DNA of 64,000 bases from Polaromonas sp. (GCF_029945925.1 NZ_JAQSDN010000042.1:62001-126000); one strand, 5' to 3'; positions 1 through 9,243 are shown, counted from the stretch's first letter. Program-made: numbers and translations. The notes: generated by a model from the letters alone, not told the origin.

Positions 1-435
1 CATCACGAAAGGAACGTTGAGCGTACGCGCCAGGGTCTGGGCCAGCAGGGTCTTGCCGGAGCCGGTGGGGCCGATCAGCAGGATATTGCTTTTGGTCAGC
101 TCCACATCGTCTTTTTTGGCTTTTTCCTTGTGGCGCAGGCGTTTGTAATGGTTGTATACGGCGACGGCCAGCGTGCGCTTGGCCGGTTCCTGGCCGATGA
201 CGTAGCCGTCCAGTGTGGTCTTGATTTCCAGCGGCGTCGGCAGGTCGCCACGCGTTTCGCGCACATCATCCCCGGCGGGCAGCTCGTCGCGGATGATTTC
301 GTTGCACAGGTCGATACATTCATCACAGATGAAAACCGATGGCCCTGCAATCAGCTTCTTGACTTCGTGCTGGCTTTTGCCGCAGAAGGAGCAGTACAGG
401 GTTTTTTCGCTGGAAGAGCCTTTTTTATCGGCCAT
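1..435 (-). CDS. clpX: ClpX, ATP-dependent unfoldase of ClpXP (N-terminal part)
   Basis: ClpX is the AAA+ unfoldase that delivers tagged substrates to the ClpP protease in the cytoplasm. The first 145 residues are present and the frame runs off the left edge of the window. The N-terminal zinc-binding domain shows Cys15, Cys18, Cys37 and Cys40 (CSFC and CDEC pairs). The AAA+ Walker A motif GPTGSGKT is at residues 122-129. The ATG at 435 begins the usual MADKK-type ClpX start. It lies downstream of clpP on the same strand, the normal tig-clpP-clpX order, but a strong hairpin terminator sits in the gap, so clpX may be partly uncoupled from clpP. Confidence 0.97.
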   Translation of the reverse strand, partial: MADKKGSSSEKTLYCSFCGKSQHEVKKLIAGPSVFICDECIDLCNEIIRDELPAGDDVRETRGDLPTPLEIKTTLDGYVIGQEPAKRTLAVAVYNHYKRLRHKEKAKKDDVELTKSNILLIGPTGSGKTLLAQTLARTLNVPFVM

Positions 436-550
436 GAATGTAATGCCTTTGGGTGCCCGTAGGACGTGTTAGCTAATGATAACCAAATAAACCTGGCCCC
501 CACGTTTCGCGGCCCCCGAGGAGGCTTTTTGTCCTGGGGCGGTCCGGGGA

Positions 551-587
551 CAAAAAAACGGCGTTTCCTGTCACAGGAAACGCCGTT
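551..587 (-). terminator. Intrinsic terminator between clpP and clpX
   Basis: A perfect 14-bp inverted repeat (AACGGCGTTTCCTG at 557-570 and its complement at 574-587, loop of 3) is followed on the minus strand by a run of seven T. This is a textbook Rho-independent terminator directly downstream of clpP. Partial read-through or a separate clpX promoter in 436-550 is implied. Confidence 0.85.
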
Positions 588-620
588 GCTGCAGTGCAAC
601 TGACGGGAAAGCCCGTGCCT

Positions 621-1241
621 TCAGGGGCGCTTGGCAATCACCTGATCCACCACACCATAGGATTTCGCTTCATCGGCAAACATGAAGTAGTCGCGCTCGG
701 TATCGCGCTCGATTTTCTCAATGGTCTGCCCGGTGTTTTCGGCCAGGATGCGGTTGAGCTGGTCACGCGTCTTGAGGATGTCGCGGGCGTGGATCTCGAT
801 GTCGGAGGCCTGACCCTGCGCGCCGCCCGAAGGCTGGTGAATCATCACGCGCGAGTTGGGCAGCGAGAAGCGCTTGCCCTTGGCGCCGGCCGCCAGCAAG
901 AAGGCGCCCATGCTGGCCGCCATGCCCACACACAGGGTGGACACATCGGCCTTGATGAACTGCATGGTGTCGTAAATCGCCATGCCGGCGGTCACGGAAC
1001 CGCCCGGGGAGTTGATGTAGAACGAAATGTCCTTGTCCGGGTTTTCACTTTCGAGGAACAGCAACTGCGCCACCACCAGATTGGCTGTCTGGTCGTTGAC
1101 CGGGCCCACCAGGAAAATAACACGCTCCTTCAGCAGACGCGAATAGATGTCATAGGACCGCTCGCCGCGGCCGGACTGCTCAATCACCATCGGCACCATG
1201 CCGAGGCCCTGGATGTCCTGTGCACTGCTGTAAATGTTCAT
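621..1241 (-). CDS. clpP: ClpP, ATP-dependent Clp protease proteolytic subunit
   Basis: This serine peptidase forms the tetradecameric proteolytic chamber of ClpXP/ClpAP. The 206-residue product has the usual family length. The catalytic triad is visible: Ser110 in GMAASMGAF, His135 in MIHQPSGG and Asp184 in DTERDYF. The ATG at 1241 was chosen because GGAGAAAA lies just upstream and the protein then starts MNIYSSAQD; the frame is open 21 codons further up but without a ribosome binding site. Trigger factor lies upstream and clpX downstream on the same strand, consistent with one proteostasis transcription unit. Confidence 0.97.
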   Translation of the reverse strand: MNIYSSAQDIQGLGMVPMVIEQSGRGERSYDIYSRLLKERVIFLVGPVNDQTANLVVAQLLFLESENPDKDISFYINSPGGSVTAGMAIYDTMQFIKADVSTLCVGMAASMGAFLLAAGAKGKRFSLPNSRVMIHQPSGGAQGQASDIEIHARDILKTRDQLNRILAENTGQTIEKIERDTERDYFMFADEAKSYGVVDQVIAKRP

Positions 1242-1356
1242 GTTTTCTCCAAATGTTGGGACTACTTTACCCAAAATAAATGGGGCTTGAAGCCTTCGCC
1301 GCAAGCCCCTGCACCAGAAATCAGCTTGGCGCCGGGCCGGCAGCCCGCCGTACGCT

Positions 1357-2667
1357 TCAGTTCTGCGCCATCAATTCATCAAAAGGCACTGATTTTTCGA
1401 CGATTTTGGCCTTGCCCAGCACAAAATTCGTGACATTGTTTTCAATCACGACGGACTCGACCTCGGCCATGCGTTTTTCGTCGCTGAAGTACCAGCGCAC
1501 CACGTCTTCCGGTTTTTCGTAGCTCGAAGCCAGTTCTTCGACGTGGGCCTTGACCTGTTCGGTCTTGGGAAACAGGTCGTTGGTACGGGTCAGTTCGGCC
1601 ACCACCAGACCCAGGCGCACGCGCTTTTCAGCTTGCGGGCGGAAGATGTCGTCGGGAATCGGCGCCTTGTCGGCGTCCTTGATGCCGCGCTGCTTGAGGT
1701 CGGCGCGTGCGCCTTCGACCATGCGGTCCAGCTCCGACTGCACGATGGCTTGCGGCACATCGAGTTCGGCGTTCGCCAGCAGCGCGTCCATGACGGCGTT
1801 TTTGTTGCGGGCCAGCAGGCGGAACTTGACTTCGCGCTCGAGGTTCTTGCGGATGTCGGCGCGCAGGCCTTCGACGGTGGCGTCAGCGATGCCCAGGGAT
1901 TTGGCCAGGGCTTCGTTGACTTCAGGCAGGTGGGCGGCTTCGATCTTCTTGACGGTGACCATGAAGTCGGCCTGTTTGCCGGCGACATCCTTGCCATGGT
2001 AATCGACGGGGAAATTGAGCGGGAAGGTCTTGCTTTCGCCGCTTTTCATGCCCCGCACCGCGTCTTCGAACTCCTTGAGCATCTGGCCTTCGCCGACCAG
2101 GAACTGGAACGCTTCCGCCTTGCCGCCGGCAAACGGCTCGCCGTCGATCTTGCCTTCGAAGTCGATGGTGACGCGGTCGCCGTCCTGCGCAGGCGCGTCG
2201 ATGGCGCGCTGGGCAAAGGTGCGGCGCTGCTTGCGCAGGATGTCCACCGTCTTGTCGATGGCTTCGTCGGTCACTTCCGCGGTGATTTTCTCCACTTCGG
2301 CGCTGGCCAGGTCGCCGATCTTGACTTCCGGGTAGACCTCGAAAATGGCGTCAAACGCCAGCTCGCCCTCGGGCGCGCCTTCCTTTTCGCTGATGCGCGG
2401 CTGCCCGGCCACGCGTAGCTTGGCTTCGTTGGCGGCAACGGAGAAAGCCTCGCCGACCTTGTCGTTCATGACTTCGTAATGCACCGAGTAGCCATAACGC
2501 TGGGCGACCACGTTCATGGGCACCTTGCCGGGACGGAAACCGTCCATCTTGACCGTGCGGGCCAGGCGTTTCAGGCGCGAGTCCACTTCGGACTGGATGG
2601 TGCCTACGGGCAGCGTCAAAGTGATCTTGCGCTCCAGCTTTTCAAGGGTTTCAACAGTCACGGCCAT
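1357..2667 (-). CDS. tig: Trigger factor, ribosome-associated chaperone/PPIase
   Basis: Trigger factor binds ribosomal protein L23 at the exit tunnel and shields nascent chains; it also carries a prolyl isomerase domain. At 436 residues it has normal length. The ribosome-docking signature GFRPGKVP appears near residue 44. The FKBP-like domain follows at about residues 160-250 ([18 protein letters not shown]), then the helical C-terminal chaperone arms. It is the first gene of the tig-clpP-clpX block; the 115-bp gap to clpP shows no clear terminator. A tRNA-Leu lies just upstream on the same strand. Confidence 0.97.
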   Translation of the reverse strand: MAVTVETLEKLERKITLTLPVGTIQSEVDSRLKRLARTVKMDGFRPGKVPMNVVAQRYGYSVHYEVMNDKVGEAFSVAANEAKLRVAGQPRISEKEGAPEGELAFDAIFEVYPEVKIGDLASAEVEKITAEVTDEAIDKTVDILRKQRRTFAQRAIDAPAQDGDRVTIDFEGKIDGEPFAGGKAEAFQFLVGEGQMLKEFEDAVRGMKSGESKTFPLNFPVDYHGKDVAGKQADFMVTVKKIEAAHLPEVNEALAKSLGIADATVEGLRADIRKNLEREVKFRLLARNKNAVMDALLANAELDVPQAIVQSELDRMVEGARADLKQRGIKDADKAPIPDDIFRPQAEKRVRLGLVVAELTRTNDLFPKTEQVKAHVEELASSYEKPEDVVRWYFSDEKRMAEVESVVIENNVTNFVLGKAKIVEKSVPFDELMAQN

Positions 2668-2755
2668 GATCTACTCCTAAATATCCGAAAAATGTGTAAA
2701 AGACAAAGGGCGCACCGGTCAACCCGTGCGGCCATCGTCCTGAAAGTCTCAATCG

Positions 2756-2842
2756 TGGTGCGCGGGGGGGGACTCGAACCCCCACATCCTTGCGGACGTC
2801 AGGACCTAAACCTGGTGCGTCTACCAATTTCGCCACCCGCGC
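2756..2842 (-). tRNA. tRNA-Leu (anticodon UAG)
   Basis: The minus strand folds as a class II tRNA. It has a 7-bp acceptor stem GCGCGGG/CCCGCGC, a D-arm containing TTGGTAGACGC, an anticodon loop TTTAGGT with anticodon UAG, a long variable arm, and the T-loop GGTTCGAGTCC. Discriminator A and an encoded CCA end the gene at 2756. The long variable arm and the A discriminator fit leucine. Confidence 0.95.
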
Positions 2843-2965
2843 GCCTGAAATAAAAACGGGAATCCTCAGCTTTTCGGCTTCCGGACCCCCGCCTGAAATC
2901 GGTCAACTTTCTATTTTAGCCTGTATCGGCTGCCGCTTCAGCGCCCAACCACCCCGCAGGTGGGG

Positions 2966-5900
2966 TCAGGCCGGGACCGGTGACTCCCGTTTCACACGGA
3001 ACCACGCTGCGTACATCGCCGGCAAGGCCAGCAGCGTCAGCACCGTGGCGACAATCAGGCCGCCCATGATGGCGACCGCCATCGGCCCCCAGAACACGCT
3101 GCGCGACAGCGGGATCATGGCTAGCACGGCGGCGGCGGCCGTCAGCACGATGGGTCGCAGGCGCCGCACCGCCGACTCCACGATCGCGTCCCAGGCGGGA
3201 ACGCCGGCCGCCCGGTCCTGCTCGATCTGGTCGATCAGGATCACCGAGTTGCGCTGGATCATGCCCATCAGTGCGATCACGCCCAGCAGGGCCACAAAAC
3301 CGAAGGGCCGGCCCAGCAGGAGCAGGGCCCCGGCCACGCCGGCAATGCCCAGCGGTCCGGTCAGGAAGACCAGCATGGCGCGGCTGAAGCTGTGCAGTTG
3401 CAGCATCAGCAAGGTGAAGGTCAGAAACAGCATGACGGGAATACCTGCGGCAATCGAACTGGAGCCCTTGCTGCTTTCCTCGACGGCGCCGGCGACCTCG
3501 ATGCGGTAGCCGCCCATCCCGGTTTGCTGCCACTTCGCTTCCAGCGCCTTCAGGCCGGGCAGGAGCTGGTTGGTCACCGTGGCGCCCTGCAGCCCTTCGA
3601 CGATGTCGCTTTGCACCGTGATGGCGTAGTCGCGGTTTTCACGCCACATCACGCCCGGCTCCCAGGTGAACACCGGCTTGGCGATCTGCGTCAGCGGGAT
3701 CGACTTGCCCGACGCCGTCGGCAGGTAGGCGTTGGCAATGTCGGTGATGGCGTTGCGCTCGTCCTGCGGCTGGCGCAGCACGATGTCGATCAGCTTGTCG
3801 CCTTCGCGGAACTGGCCCACGTTGGTGCCGGCCAGGATGGTTTTGGACGCCTGGGCAATCGACTGGCTGGTCACGCCCAGCGCGCGCGCCTTGGACTGGT
3901 CCACTTCCAGGCGCAGCACCTTGACCGACTCGTTCCAGTTGTCGTTGACGCCGCGCGTGTTGGGGCTCTCGCGCAGCGCGGCCTTGACCTCGTCGGCGCG
4001 TTCGCGCAGTACCAGCGGGTCGATGCCGACCACACGGAACTGCACCGGATAGGGCACGGGCGGGCCGTTGGGCAGCAGCTTGATGCGGCCGCGCACCTCG
4101 GGGAATTCCTGGGCCAGCAGCGCCGGCAGCTTGATGCGCAACGACTCGCGCACCTTCAGGTCCTGCGGCAGCACGATGAATTGCGACACGTTGGTCTGCG
4201 GGAAAACCTGGTCCAGCGGCAGGTAAAAACGCGGCACGCCCGAGCCGACCCAGGTGCTGACCGAGCTGACGCCGGCTTCCTGGAGCAGGCGCGCCTCGAC
4301 ACGTTTGGCCGTCAGTTCGTTGGCGGCGAACGAGGTGCCCTCCGGGAACCAGATGTCGACCATGATCTCTGGTCGGCTGGAATCCGGAAAGAACTGCTGC
4401 TGCACCTTGCCCATGCCGACAATGCCCAGCGCAAAAAACAGCACCGTCGCGCCTATCGTGATCCAGCGGTACTGCACACACCAGTTCACCGCCCGGCGAA
4501 ACGTGTTGTAGAAGGGGCTGTCGAACATCTCGTGCGGGCTGTCCTGTCCGGCTGCCACCTCCTGCACATGCGGCGGCACCTTGAGCAGCAAGGTCCCCAA
4601 GTAGGGCACGAAATACACCGACACGATCCAGCTCAGCACCAGAGCGATGACGGTGACCGCAAAAATCGCATAGGTGTACTCGCCCACGGCCGATTTGGCC
4701 ATGCCGATCGGCAAGAAGCCGACCGCCGTGATCAGCGTGCCGGTCAGCATTGGCATGGCGGTGATTTCATAGGCAAAGGTCGCGGCGCGCACCTTGTCGT
4801 AGCCCTCTTCCATCTTGCGCACCATCATCTCGACCGCAATGATCGCGTCGTCCACCAGCAGGCCCAGCGCAATGATCAGCGAACCCAGCGAGATCTTGTG
4901 CAGCCCGATGCCGAAGTAGTTCATGGCCAGAAAGGTCACGGCCAGCACCAGCGGAATCGTGATGCCCACCACCAGGCCGGGCCGCATGTCGATGTAATAA
5001 CGTTTCCACAAGGGGTGCTGCCCGGGGCGGCGGTGAAAACCCAGCGCGATGAAACTCACGGCCAGCACGATCACCACCGCCTCGATCAACACCTTCACGA
5101 ACTCATTGACCGAGGTCGCCACCGCGGTCGGCTGGTCCTGGATCTGCACCAGCTCGATGCCGGCCGGCAGGCCGCTTGCAATGCCGGCGGTGGTCGCCTT
5201 CAGCGCCTTGCCCAGCGCAATGATGTCGCCGCCCTTGGCCATGGAGACACCAAGCGCAATGACTTCCCGGCCCTGGTGCCGCACCTTGACGGCCGGCGGA
5301 TCGACGTAGCCGCGCTTGACTTCGGCAATGTCACCCAGCCGCAGCTGGCTGCCCGAGGCGCCACGTATCGGCATGGCGCGCAGCTGCTCGACCGCCTCGA
5401 ACTGCCCGGCCACCCGCACCTGCACCACGTCCAGCGGTGTCTGCACCGCGCCGGCCGACTCCACCGCGTTTTGCTGGCCGAGCTGGTTCAGCACCTGGTT
5501 GAAGTCCAGCCCCAACTGGGCCAGGCGCTTTTGCGAGATCTCGATGAAGAGCTTTTCGTCCTGCACGCCAAACTGCTCGACCTTGGCCACATCGGGCACA
5601 CGCAGCAGTTTCTGGCGCACCTCGTCGGCAAAGGTCTTGAGCTCGGCATAACTGAAGCCGTCGGCCTGCAGCGCGTAAATCACGCCGTAGACATCACCGA
5701 AGTCATCATTGAAAAACGGGCCCTGCACCCCGCCGGGCAGCGTGTAGCGCATGTCGCCTATCTTCTTGCGCACCGCATACCAGACGCCGGCCACATCGGC
5801 GGCTTTCGACGAATCCTTGATCTGAAAAATGATCTGCGACTCTCCGGGTTTGGAGTAGCTGCGGATCTTGTCGGCAAACGGCACTTCCTGCAGCGTGCGC

Positions 5901-6130
5901 TCGATCTTGTCGGTCACCTGCTCGGCCACCTGCTGCGCCGTGGCGCCCGGCCAGTAGGTGCGCACCACCATGGCACGGAAGGTGAACGGCGGGTCTTCGT
6001 CCTGGCCGAGCTGGAAGTAGGCGGCAAAGCCGAGCAGCATCAGCACCACCATCAGGTAACGCGTCAGCGCCGGATGGTCCAGCGCCCATTTGGACAGGTT
6101 GAAGCCGTCCTTCGGTTGTACTTGCGTCAT
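2966..6130 (-). CDS. RND efflux transporter, inner-membrane permease (AcrB/HAE1 type)
   Basis: A 1054-residue proton-driven pump of the RND superfamily, exporting hydrophobic or amphiphilic compounds across the envelope with an adaptor and an outer-membrane channel. The N terminus has TM1 (LTRYLMVVLMLLGFAAY), followed by a periplasmic porter region with the GATAQQVAEQVTDKIE signature. TM4 carries the paired acids expected of the proton relay (GLLVDDAIIAVEMM). The two-fold repeat is evident, with a second TM1-like segment near residue 550. It lies 7 bp downstream of the adaptor gene and shares its promoter. No TolC-like outer-membrane gene is in the window, so a remote channel is inferred. The substrate is unknown. 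Confidence 0.93.
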   Translation of the reverse strand: MTQVQPKDGFNLSKWALDHPALTRYLMVVLMLLGFAAYFQLGQDEDPPFTFRAMVVRTYWPGATAQQVAEQVTDKIERTLQEVPFADKIRSYSKPGESQIIFQIKDSSKAADVAGVWYAVRKKIGDMRYTLPGGVQGPFFNDDFGDVYGVIYALQADGFSYAELKTFADEVRQKLLRVPDVAKVEQFGVQDEKLFIEISQKRLAQLGLDFNQVLNQLGQQNAVESAGAVQTPLDVVQVRVAGQFEAVEQLRAMPIRGASGSQLRLGDIAEVKRGYVDPPAVKVRHQGREVIALGVSMAKGGDIIALGKALKATTAGIASGLPAGIELVQIQDQPTAVATSVNEFVKVLIEAVVIVLAVSFIALGFHRRPGQHPLWKRYYIDMRPGLVVGITIPLVLAVTFLAMNYFGIGLHKISLGSLIIALGLLVDDAIIAVEMMVRKMEEGYDKVRAATFAYEITAMPMLTGTLITAVGFLPIGMAKSAVGEYTYAIFAVTVIALVLSWIVSVYFVPYLGTLLLKVPPHVQEVAAGQDSPHEMFDSPFYNTFRRAVNWCVQYRWITIGATVLFFALGIVGMGKVQQQFFPDSSRPEIMVDIWFPEGTSFAANELTAKRVEARLLQEAGVSSVSTWVGSGVPRFYLPLDQVFPQTNVSQFIVLPQDLKVRESLRIKLPALLAQEFPEVRGRIKLLPNGPPVPYPVQFRVVGIDPLVLRERADEVKAALRESPNTRGVNDNWNESVKVLRLEVDQSKARALGVTSQSIAQASKTILAGTNVGQFREGDKLIDIVLRQPQDERNAITDIANAYLPTASGKSIPLTQIAKPVFTWEPGVMWRENRDYAITVQSDIVEGLQGATVTNQLLPGLKALEAKWQQTGMGGYRIEVAGAVEESSKGSSSIAAGIPVMLFLTFTLLMLQLHSFSRAMLVFLTGPLGIAGVAGALLLLGRPFGFVALLGVIALMGMIQRNSVILIDQIEQDRAAGVPAWDAIVESAVRRLRPIVLTAAAAVLAMIPLSRSVFWGPMAVAIMGGLIVATVLTLLALPAMYAAWFRVKRESPVPA

Positions 6131-6137
6131 GCCGGCC

Positions 6138-7307
6138 TCACTTCGCGGCAGGCGCAGCGACCGGGGGCAGCGTGGCCGCCGCGGCAGACGCTACCGGATT
6201 GATAGCTGTCTGCGCAGGTGGGGCAAGGGCTGCAGCCACTTTTGGCTGATAAATCGTGACCTTCTGTCCGGGCGAGAGCACATGCACCCCGGCGCTGACC
6301 ACCAACATGCCGGGCTGCAGGCCAGAAGCCACCACCGCATCGTTGCCGTCGGCCGTGGCAACCTGGATGAGTTGCGACTTCACCGTCATGCTCGCCTTGT
6401 CCAGCACCCAGACCGCCGTTGACCGGCCTTCCTGGCGCAGGGCCGTGGTCGGCAGCTTGATGACCTGCACGCCCGCGGCACCCAGGCCCTGCGGCAACAC
6501 GTAGACCGTGGCGCCCAGCACCGGCGGCTCCCGGGTGGCCAGCGCCACTTTCACCGGGTAGGTCCGCGTCAGCGGGTCGGCGCTGGCGCCCACTTCGCGC
6601 ACCTTGCCTTCCAGCCCGGCGTCCTGCGCCCAGACCCGCACCTTGACCGGCATGCCGACCTTGATGGCCGCCACCTTGTCTTCGGGCACGGAAAACACCA
6701 CATCGCGCGGGCCGTCGGCGGCGATGCGCAGCACCGGGGTGCCGGCAGAGACGACCTGCCCGACCTCGGCTTCCACGGCCGTCACCACGCCCGACACGTC
6801 AGCCAGCAGCACGGCGTAGCCGGCCTGGTTGCCCTGCACCGCCAGTTGCGACTGCGCCTGCTCGAGTTGGGCCTGCGCCGCCTTGAGCGTGGTCTCGCGG
6901 CGCTCGAGTTCGGCGCCGCTGATGAAGTTCTGGTCCCGGAGCTCCTTGTAGCGTTTGTAGTCGGCCGAGGCCAGGTCGCGCTGCGTGGCCGCCGCCGCGA
7001 CCTGAGCGCGCGCCGCATCGGCGGCCAGCCTGTAGTCCTGCGGGTCCAGCTGGGCCAGCACCTGCCCGGCCTGGACGCGCTGGCCCAGTTCGGCCTGGCG
7101 ACGGATGATTTTTCCGCCGACCCGGAACCCCAGCCGCGACTCGACCTGGGCCTTGACCTCGCCGGCAAACTCGTAAGCGGTCTCTAAGGAATCCGTCCCC
7201 ACGGTCATGACCTTGACGGCACGCACCGGCTCCTCGGGCGGGGCTGGCTTGGAACAGGCGGCCAGCAACAAGGCGCTGCTGAGGACGGCAAAAGCGGTTT
7301 TATTCAT
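6138..7307 (-). CDS. RND efflux periplasmic adaptor lipoprotein (MFP family)
   Basis: This 389-residue membrane-fusion protein bridges the RND permease to an outer-membrane channel. A lipoprotein signal is clear: MNKTAFAVLSSALLLAAC with lipobox Cys18. It is followed by the lipoyl half-motif (VESRLGFRVGGKIIRR), a coiled-coil hairpin (DYKRYKELRDQNFISGAELER) and beta-barrel segments. The ATG at 7307 was preferred over an upstream TTG because it begins the signal peptide. The last 40 or so residues are Ala/Pro-rich, and the segment from about 6190 to 6254 is an in-frame copy of a dispersed repeat, so the C-terminal tail is partly repeat-encoded. First gene of the operon. Confidence 0.92.
   Translation of the reverse strand: MNKTAFAVLSSALLLAACSKPAPPEEPVRAVKVMTVGTDSLETAYEFAGEVKAQVESRLGFRVGGKIIRRQAELGQRVQAGQVLAQLDPQDYRLAADAARAQVAAAATQRDLASADYKRYKELRDQNFISGAELERRETTLKAAQAQLEQAQSQLAVQGNQAGYAVLLADVSGVVTAVEAEVGQVVSAGTPVLRIAADGPRDVVFSVPEDKVAAIKVGMPVKVRVWAQDAGLEGKVREVGASADPLTRTYPVKVALATREPPVLGATVYVLPQGLGAAGVQVIKLPTTALRQEGRSTAVWVLDKASMTVKSQLIQVATADGNDAVVASGLQPGMLVVSAGVHVLSPGQKVTIYQPKVAAALAPPAQTAINPVASAAAATLPPVAAPAAK
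6190..6254. repeat. Family A dispersed repeat inside the adaptor gene
   Basis: This copy matches the layout GCTAC-N6-TGATAGC, then TGTCTGCGC, N10, AGGGCTGCAGCC and TTTGGCT. The same layout recurs at 10628, 29277, 44031, 46090 and 61309. Here it is read in frame on the minus strand and encodes most of the peptide between the last beta-barrel strand and the C terminus of the RND adaptor. Confidence 0.7.
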
Positions 7308-7380
7308 GATGGCGTTGAGGAAAGACGGTGGCAAAAAGACCTGCAAAGCAGGAAGCAGGCATGCCTGAAAACCCAGTTAA

Positions 7381-7425
7381 TGACTGACTGGTTAGTAATC
7401 TAGGGTAATTCCCAAGGCTTGTCAA
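7381..7425 (-). promoter_or_regulatory. RND operon promoter with overlapping TetR-type operator
   Basis: On the minus strand there is a perfect -35 TTGACA (7425-7420), a 17-bp spacer and a -10 TAGATT (7402-7397). Overlapping the -10 and running downstream is an 18-bp imperfect palindrome (7381-7398), TGACTGACTGGTTAGTAA. It has the NACTNAC/GTNAGTN half-sites typical of TetR-family repressors of efflux pumps. A repressor bound there would block open complex formation. No TetR gene lies nearby in the window. Confidence 0.75.
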
Positions 7426-7440
7426 GCGACAATCCAGCGC

Positions 7441-8301
7441 ATGACTTCCGGCCCCCATCCCGACCTTCCGCAGCCGCTGCAGCCTCCTTCCAGCCACTAC
7501 GAAAACTTCCCCGTAGCCTCGCTGCTGTGCCCGCCGCGCCTGCGGCCTGCGGTGGCGGCGATCTACTGGTTCGCCCGCACGGCCGACGACATCGCCGACG
7601 AAGGCGACGCCCTGCCCGCCCAGCGACTGGCCGACCTGGCGGCCTGCCGCGCCGACCTGTTCGCCGCGGCCGAGGGCCGGCCGGTCTCGGCGCGATGGCC
7701 GGCCGTCTTTGCCGCCCTGGCGCCGGTGATCAGGCAGTTCCAGCTGCCGCTGCCGCTGCTGGACGACCTGCTCAGCGCGTTCGAGCAGGACGTTGTCAAG
7801 CAGCGTTACGCCACCGAAGCCGAGCTGCTGGACTACTGCCGCCGCTCGGCCAATCCGGTCGGCCGCCTGCTGCTGCATCTCTACGGCGTCAACGATGCGG
7901 CGTCACTGGTGCAGAGCGACCACATCTGCACGGCGTTGCAGCTGATCAACTTCTGGCAGGACCTCAGCGTGGACATTCCACGCGGGCGCATCTACCTGCC
8001 GCAGGAACTGTGGGCCGCACACGGCGTCGATGAAACCCGGCTGCAGGCCCTGGATGTGAACCCGGCCACTACGAAATTGATAGCTGCCTGCGTCCATTCG
8101 GCAAGGGCGCGCATGCTGAAAGGTGTGCCCTTGGTGAAGAAGGTGCCGGGGCGCGCGGGCTGGGAGTTGCGCCTGGTGGTGCAAGGCGGCCTGCGCATCC
8201 TCGACAAGATCGAAGCGATCCACTTTGCCACGTTGCGCCAGCGTCCCAAGCTCACGCCCCGGGATGTGGCGCTGATGCTGTGGCGCGCGATCCGGATGTA
8301 A
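7441..8301 (+). CDS. hpnC: Squalene synthase HpnC (hydroxysqualene synthase)
   Basis: HpnC is the member of the squalene/phytoene synthase fold that converts presqualene diphosphate to hydroxysqualene in the bacterial three-step squalene route. The 286-residue protein has the first Asp-rich motif at residues 49-53 (DDIAD in TADDIADEGD) and the second at NFWQDLSVDIPRGRIYLP. The ATG at 7441 has no Shine-Dalgarno sequence, but a -10-like GACAAT ends 7 nt upstream, suggesting a leaderless mRNA. A stretch near 8066-8112 (KLIAACVHSARARM) matches a dispersed repeat read in frame. It is followed by hpnD and hpnE. Confidence 0.93.
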   Translation: MTSGPHPDLPQPLQPPSSHYENFPVASLLCPPRLRPAVAAIYWFARTADDIADEGDALPAQRLADLAACRADLFAAAEGRPVSARWPAVFAALAPVIRQFQLPLPLLDDLLSAFEQDVVKQRYATEAELLDYCRRSANPVGRLLLHLYGVNDAASLVQSDHICTALQLINFWQDLSVDIPRGRIYLPQELWAAHGVDETRLQALDVNPATTKLIAACVHSARARMLKGVPLVKKVPGRAGWELRLVVQGGLRILDKIEAIHFATLRQRPKLTPRDVALMLWRAIRM

Positions 8302-8318
8302 TCCCGACAGCGGCCGGC

Positions 8319-8345
8319 TTGCCATCGCCCCAAGCCTGCGACAAT
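8319..8345 (+). promoter_or_regulatory. Possible leaderless promoter of hpnD
   Basis: TTGCCA (8319-8324), a 15-bp spacer and GACAAT (8340-8345) precede the hpnD ATG by only 7 nt. The GACAAT-N7-ATG spacing is identical to that at hpnC (7428-7441), and neither start has a Shine-Dalgarno sequence. The spacer is short, so this is a moderate call. Confidence 0.4.
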
Positions 8346-8352
8346 CCCGCCC

Positions 8353-9195
8353 ATGAACCCCGAGGAATACGTCCAGCAGAAAGCCGCCGCGTCCGGCAGC
8401 AGTTTTTATTACGCCTTCCTGTTTTTGCCCAGGGAAAGGCGCGCCGCCATCACGGCCTTTTATGCCTTCTGCCGCGAAATCGACGATGTAGTTGACGAAG
8501 TGACCGACCCCGGCGTAGCGCACACCAAGCTCGCCTGGTGGCAGGCCGAGGTGCTCAAGTCCTACGCCGGCACGCCCAGCCATCCGGTGATGAAGGCGCT
8601 GATGCCGCTGGCCCCCATTTACCAGATCGAAGCGCGCCACCTGCAGGCGGTGATCGAAGGCTGCCAGATGGATCTCACGCAAAACCGCTTTCTCGATTTC
8701 CCGGGCCTGAAGACCTATTGCCATCTGGTCGCCGGCATCGTCGGCGAGGTGGCCGCGCGGATTTTCGGGCAGACGCAGCCGCAGACCACCGCGTACGCAC
8801 ACAAGCTCGGGCTGGCCTTCCAGATGACCAACATCATCCGCGACGTCGGTGAAGATGCCTTGCGCGGACGCATTTACCTGCCGGTCAACGAGTTGCAGCA
8901 GTTCGACGTGAAAGCGCATGAAATCCTCAAACGCCAGTACTCCGACCGCTTCACCGCGCTGATGAAATTCCAGACGCAGCGTGCGCTCGGCCTGTACGAC
9001 GAAGCGCTGGCGCTGCTGCCCGAGGCCGACCGCCGCGCGCAAAAGCCCGGGCTCATGATGGCCAGCATCTACCGCACCCTGCTGCGCGAGATCGAGGCCG
9101 ACGGCTACCAGGTGCTGCACCAGCGTGTCAGCCTGACGCCGCTGCGCAAGTTCTGGCTGGCGTGGAAGACCCAGGCTTTCGGAAAAATTCAGTGA
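8353..9195 (+). CDS. hpnD: Presqualene diphosphate synthase HpnD
   Basis: HpnD condenses two farnesyl diphosphates to presqualene diphosphate, the first squalene step for hopanoids. It has 280 residues, normal for the family. The first Asp-rich motif lies at Asp44, Asp45 and Asp48 (CREIDDVVDEV), and the second is NIIRDVGEDALRGRIYLP. HpnC upstream is a paralogue with the same fold, and hpnE follows. The three together are diagnostic of the HpnCDE route rather than a single eukaryote-like squalene synthase. Squalene-hopene cyclase is not in this window. Confidence 0.95.
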   Translation: MNPEEYVQQKAAASGSSFYYAFLFLPRERRAAITAFYAFCREIDDVVDEVTDPGVAHTKLAWWQAEVLKSYAGTPSHPVMKALMPLAPIYQIEARHLQAVIEGCQMDLTQNRFLDFPGLKTYCHLVAGIVGEVAARIFGQTQPQTTAYAHKLGLAFQMTNIIRDVGEDALRGRIYLPVNELQQFDVKAHEILKRQYSDRFTALMKFQTQRALGLYDEALALLPEADRRAQKPGLMMASIYRTLLREIEADGYQVLHQRVSLTPLRKFWLAWKTQAFGKIQ

Positions 9196-9243
9196 GCGCG
9201 CCATCTGTCCTTGCACGGAGTGTCCCGCGCGGCTCCCTGGCGG

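Noticed and set aside
436..550. Heat-shock (sigma-32) promoter for clpX
   Set aside because: No CTTGAAA-type -35 with a CCCCAT-type -10 at proper spacing was found on the minus strand.
3392..6202. 936-codon open frame antisense to the RND permease gene
   Set aside because: It mirrors the codon phase of the real gene in GC-rich DNA, is extremely His/Gln/Arg-rich, and has no recognisable domain.
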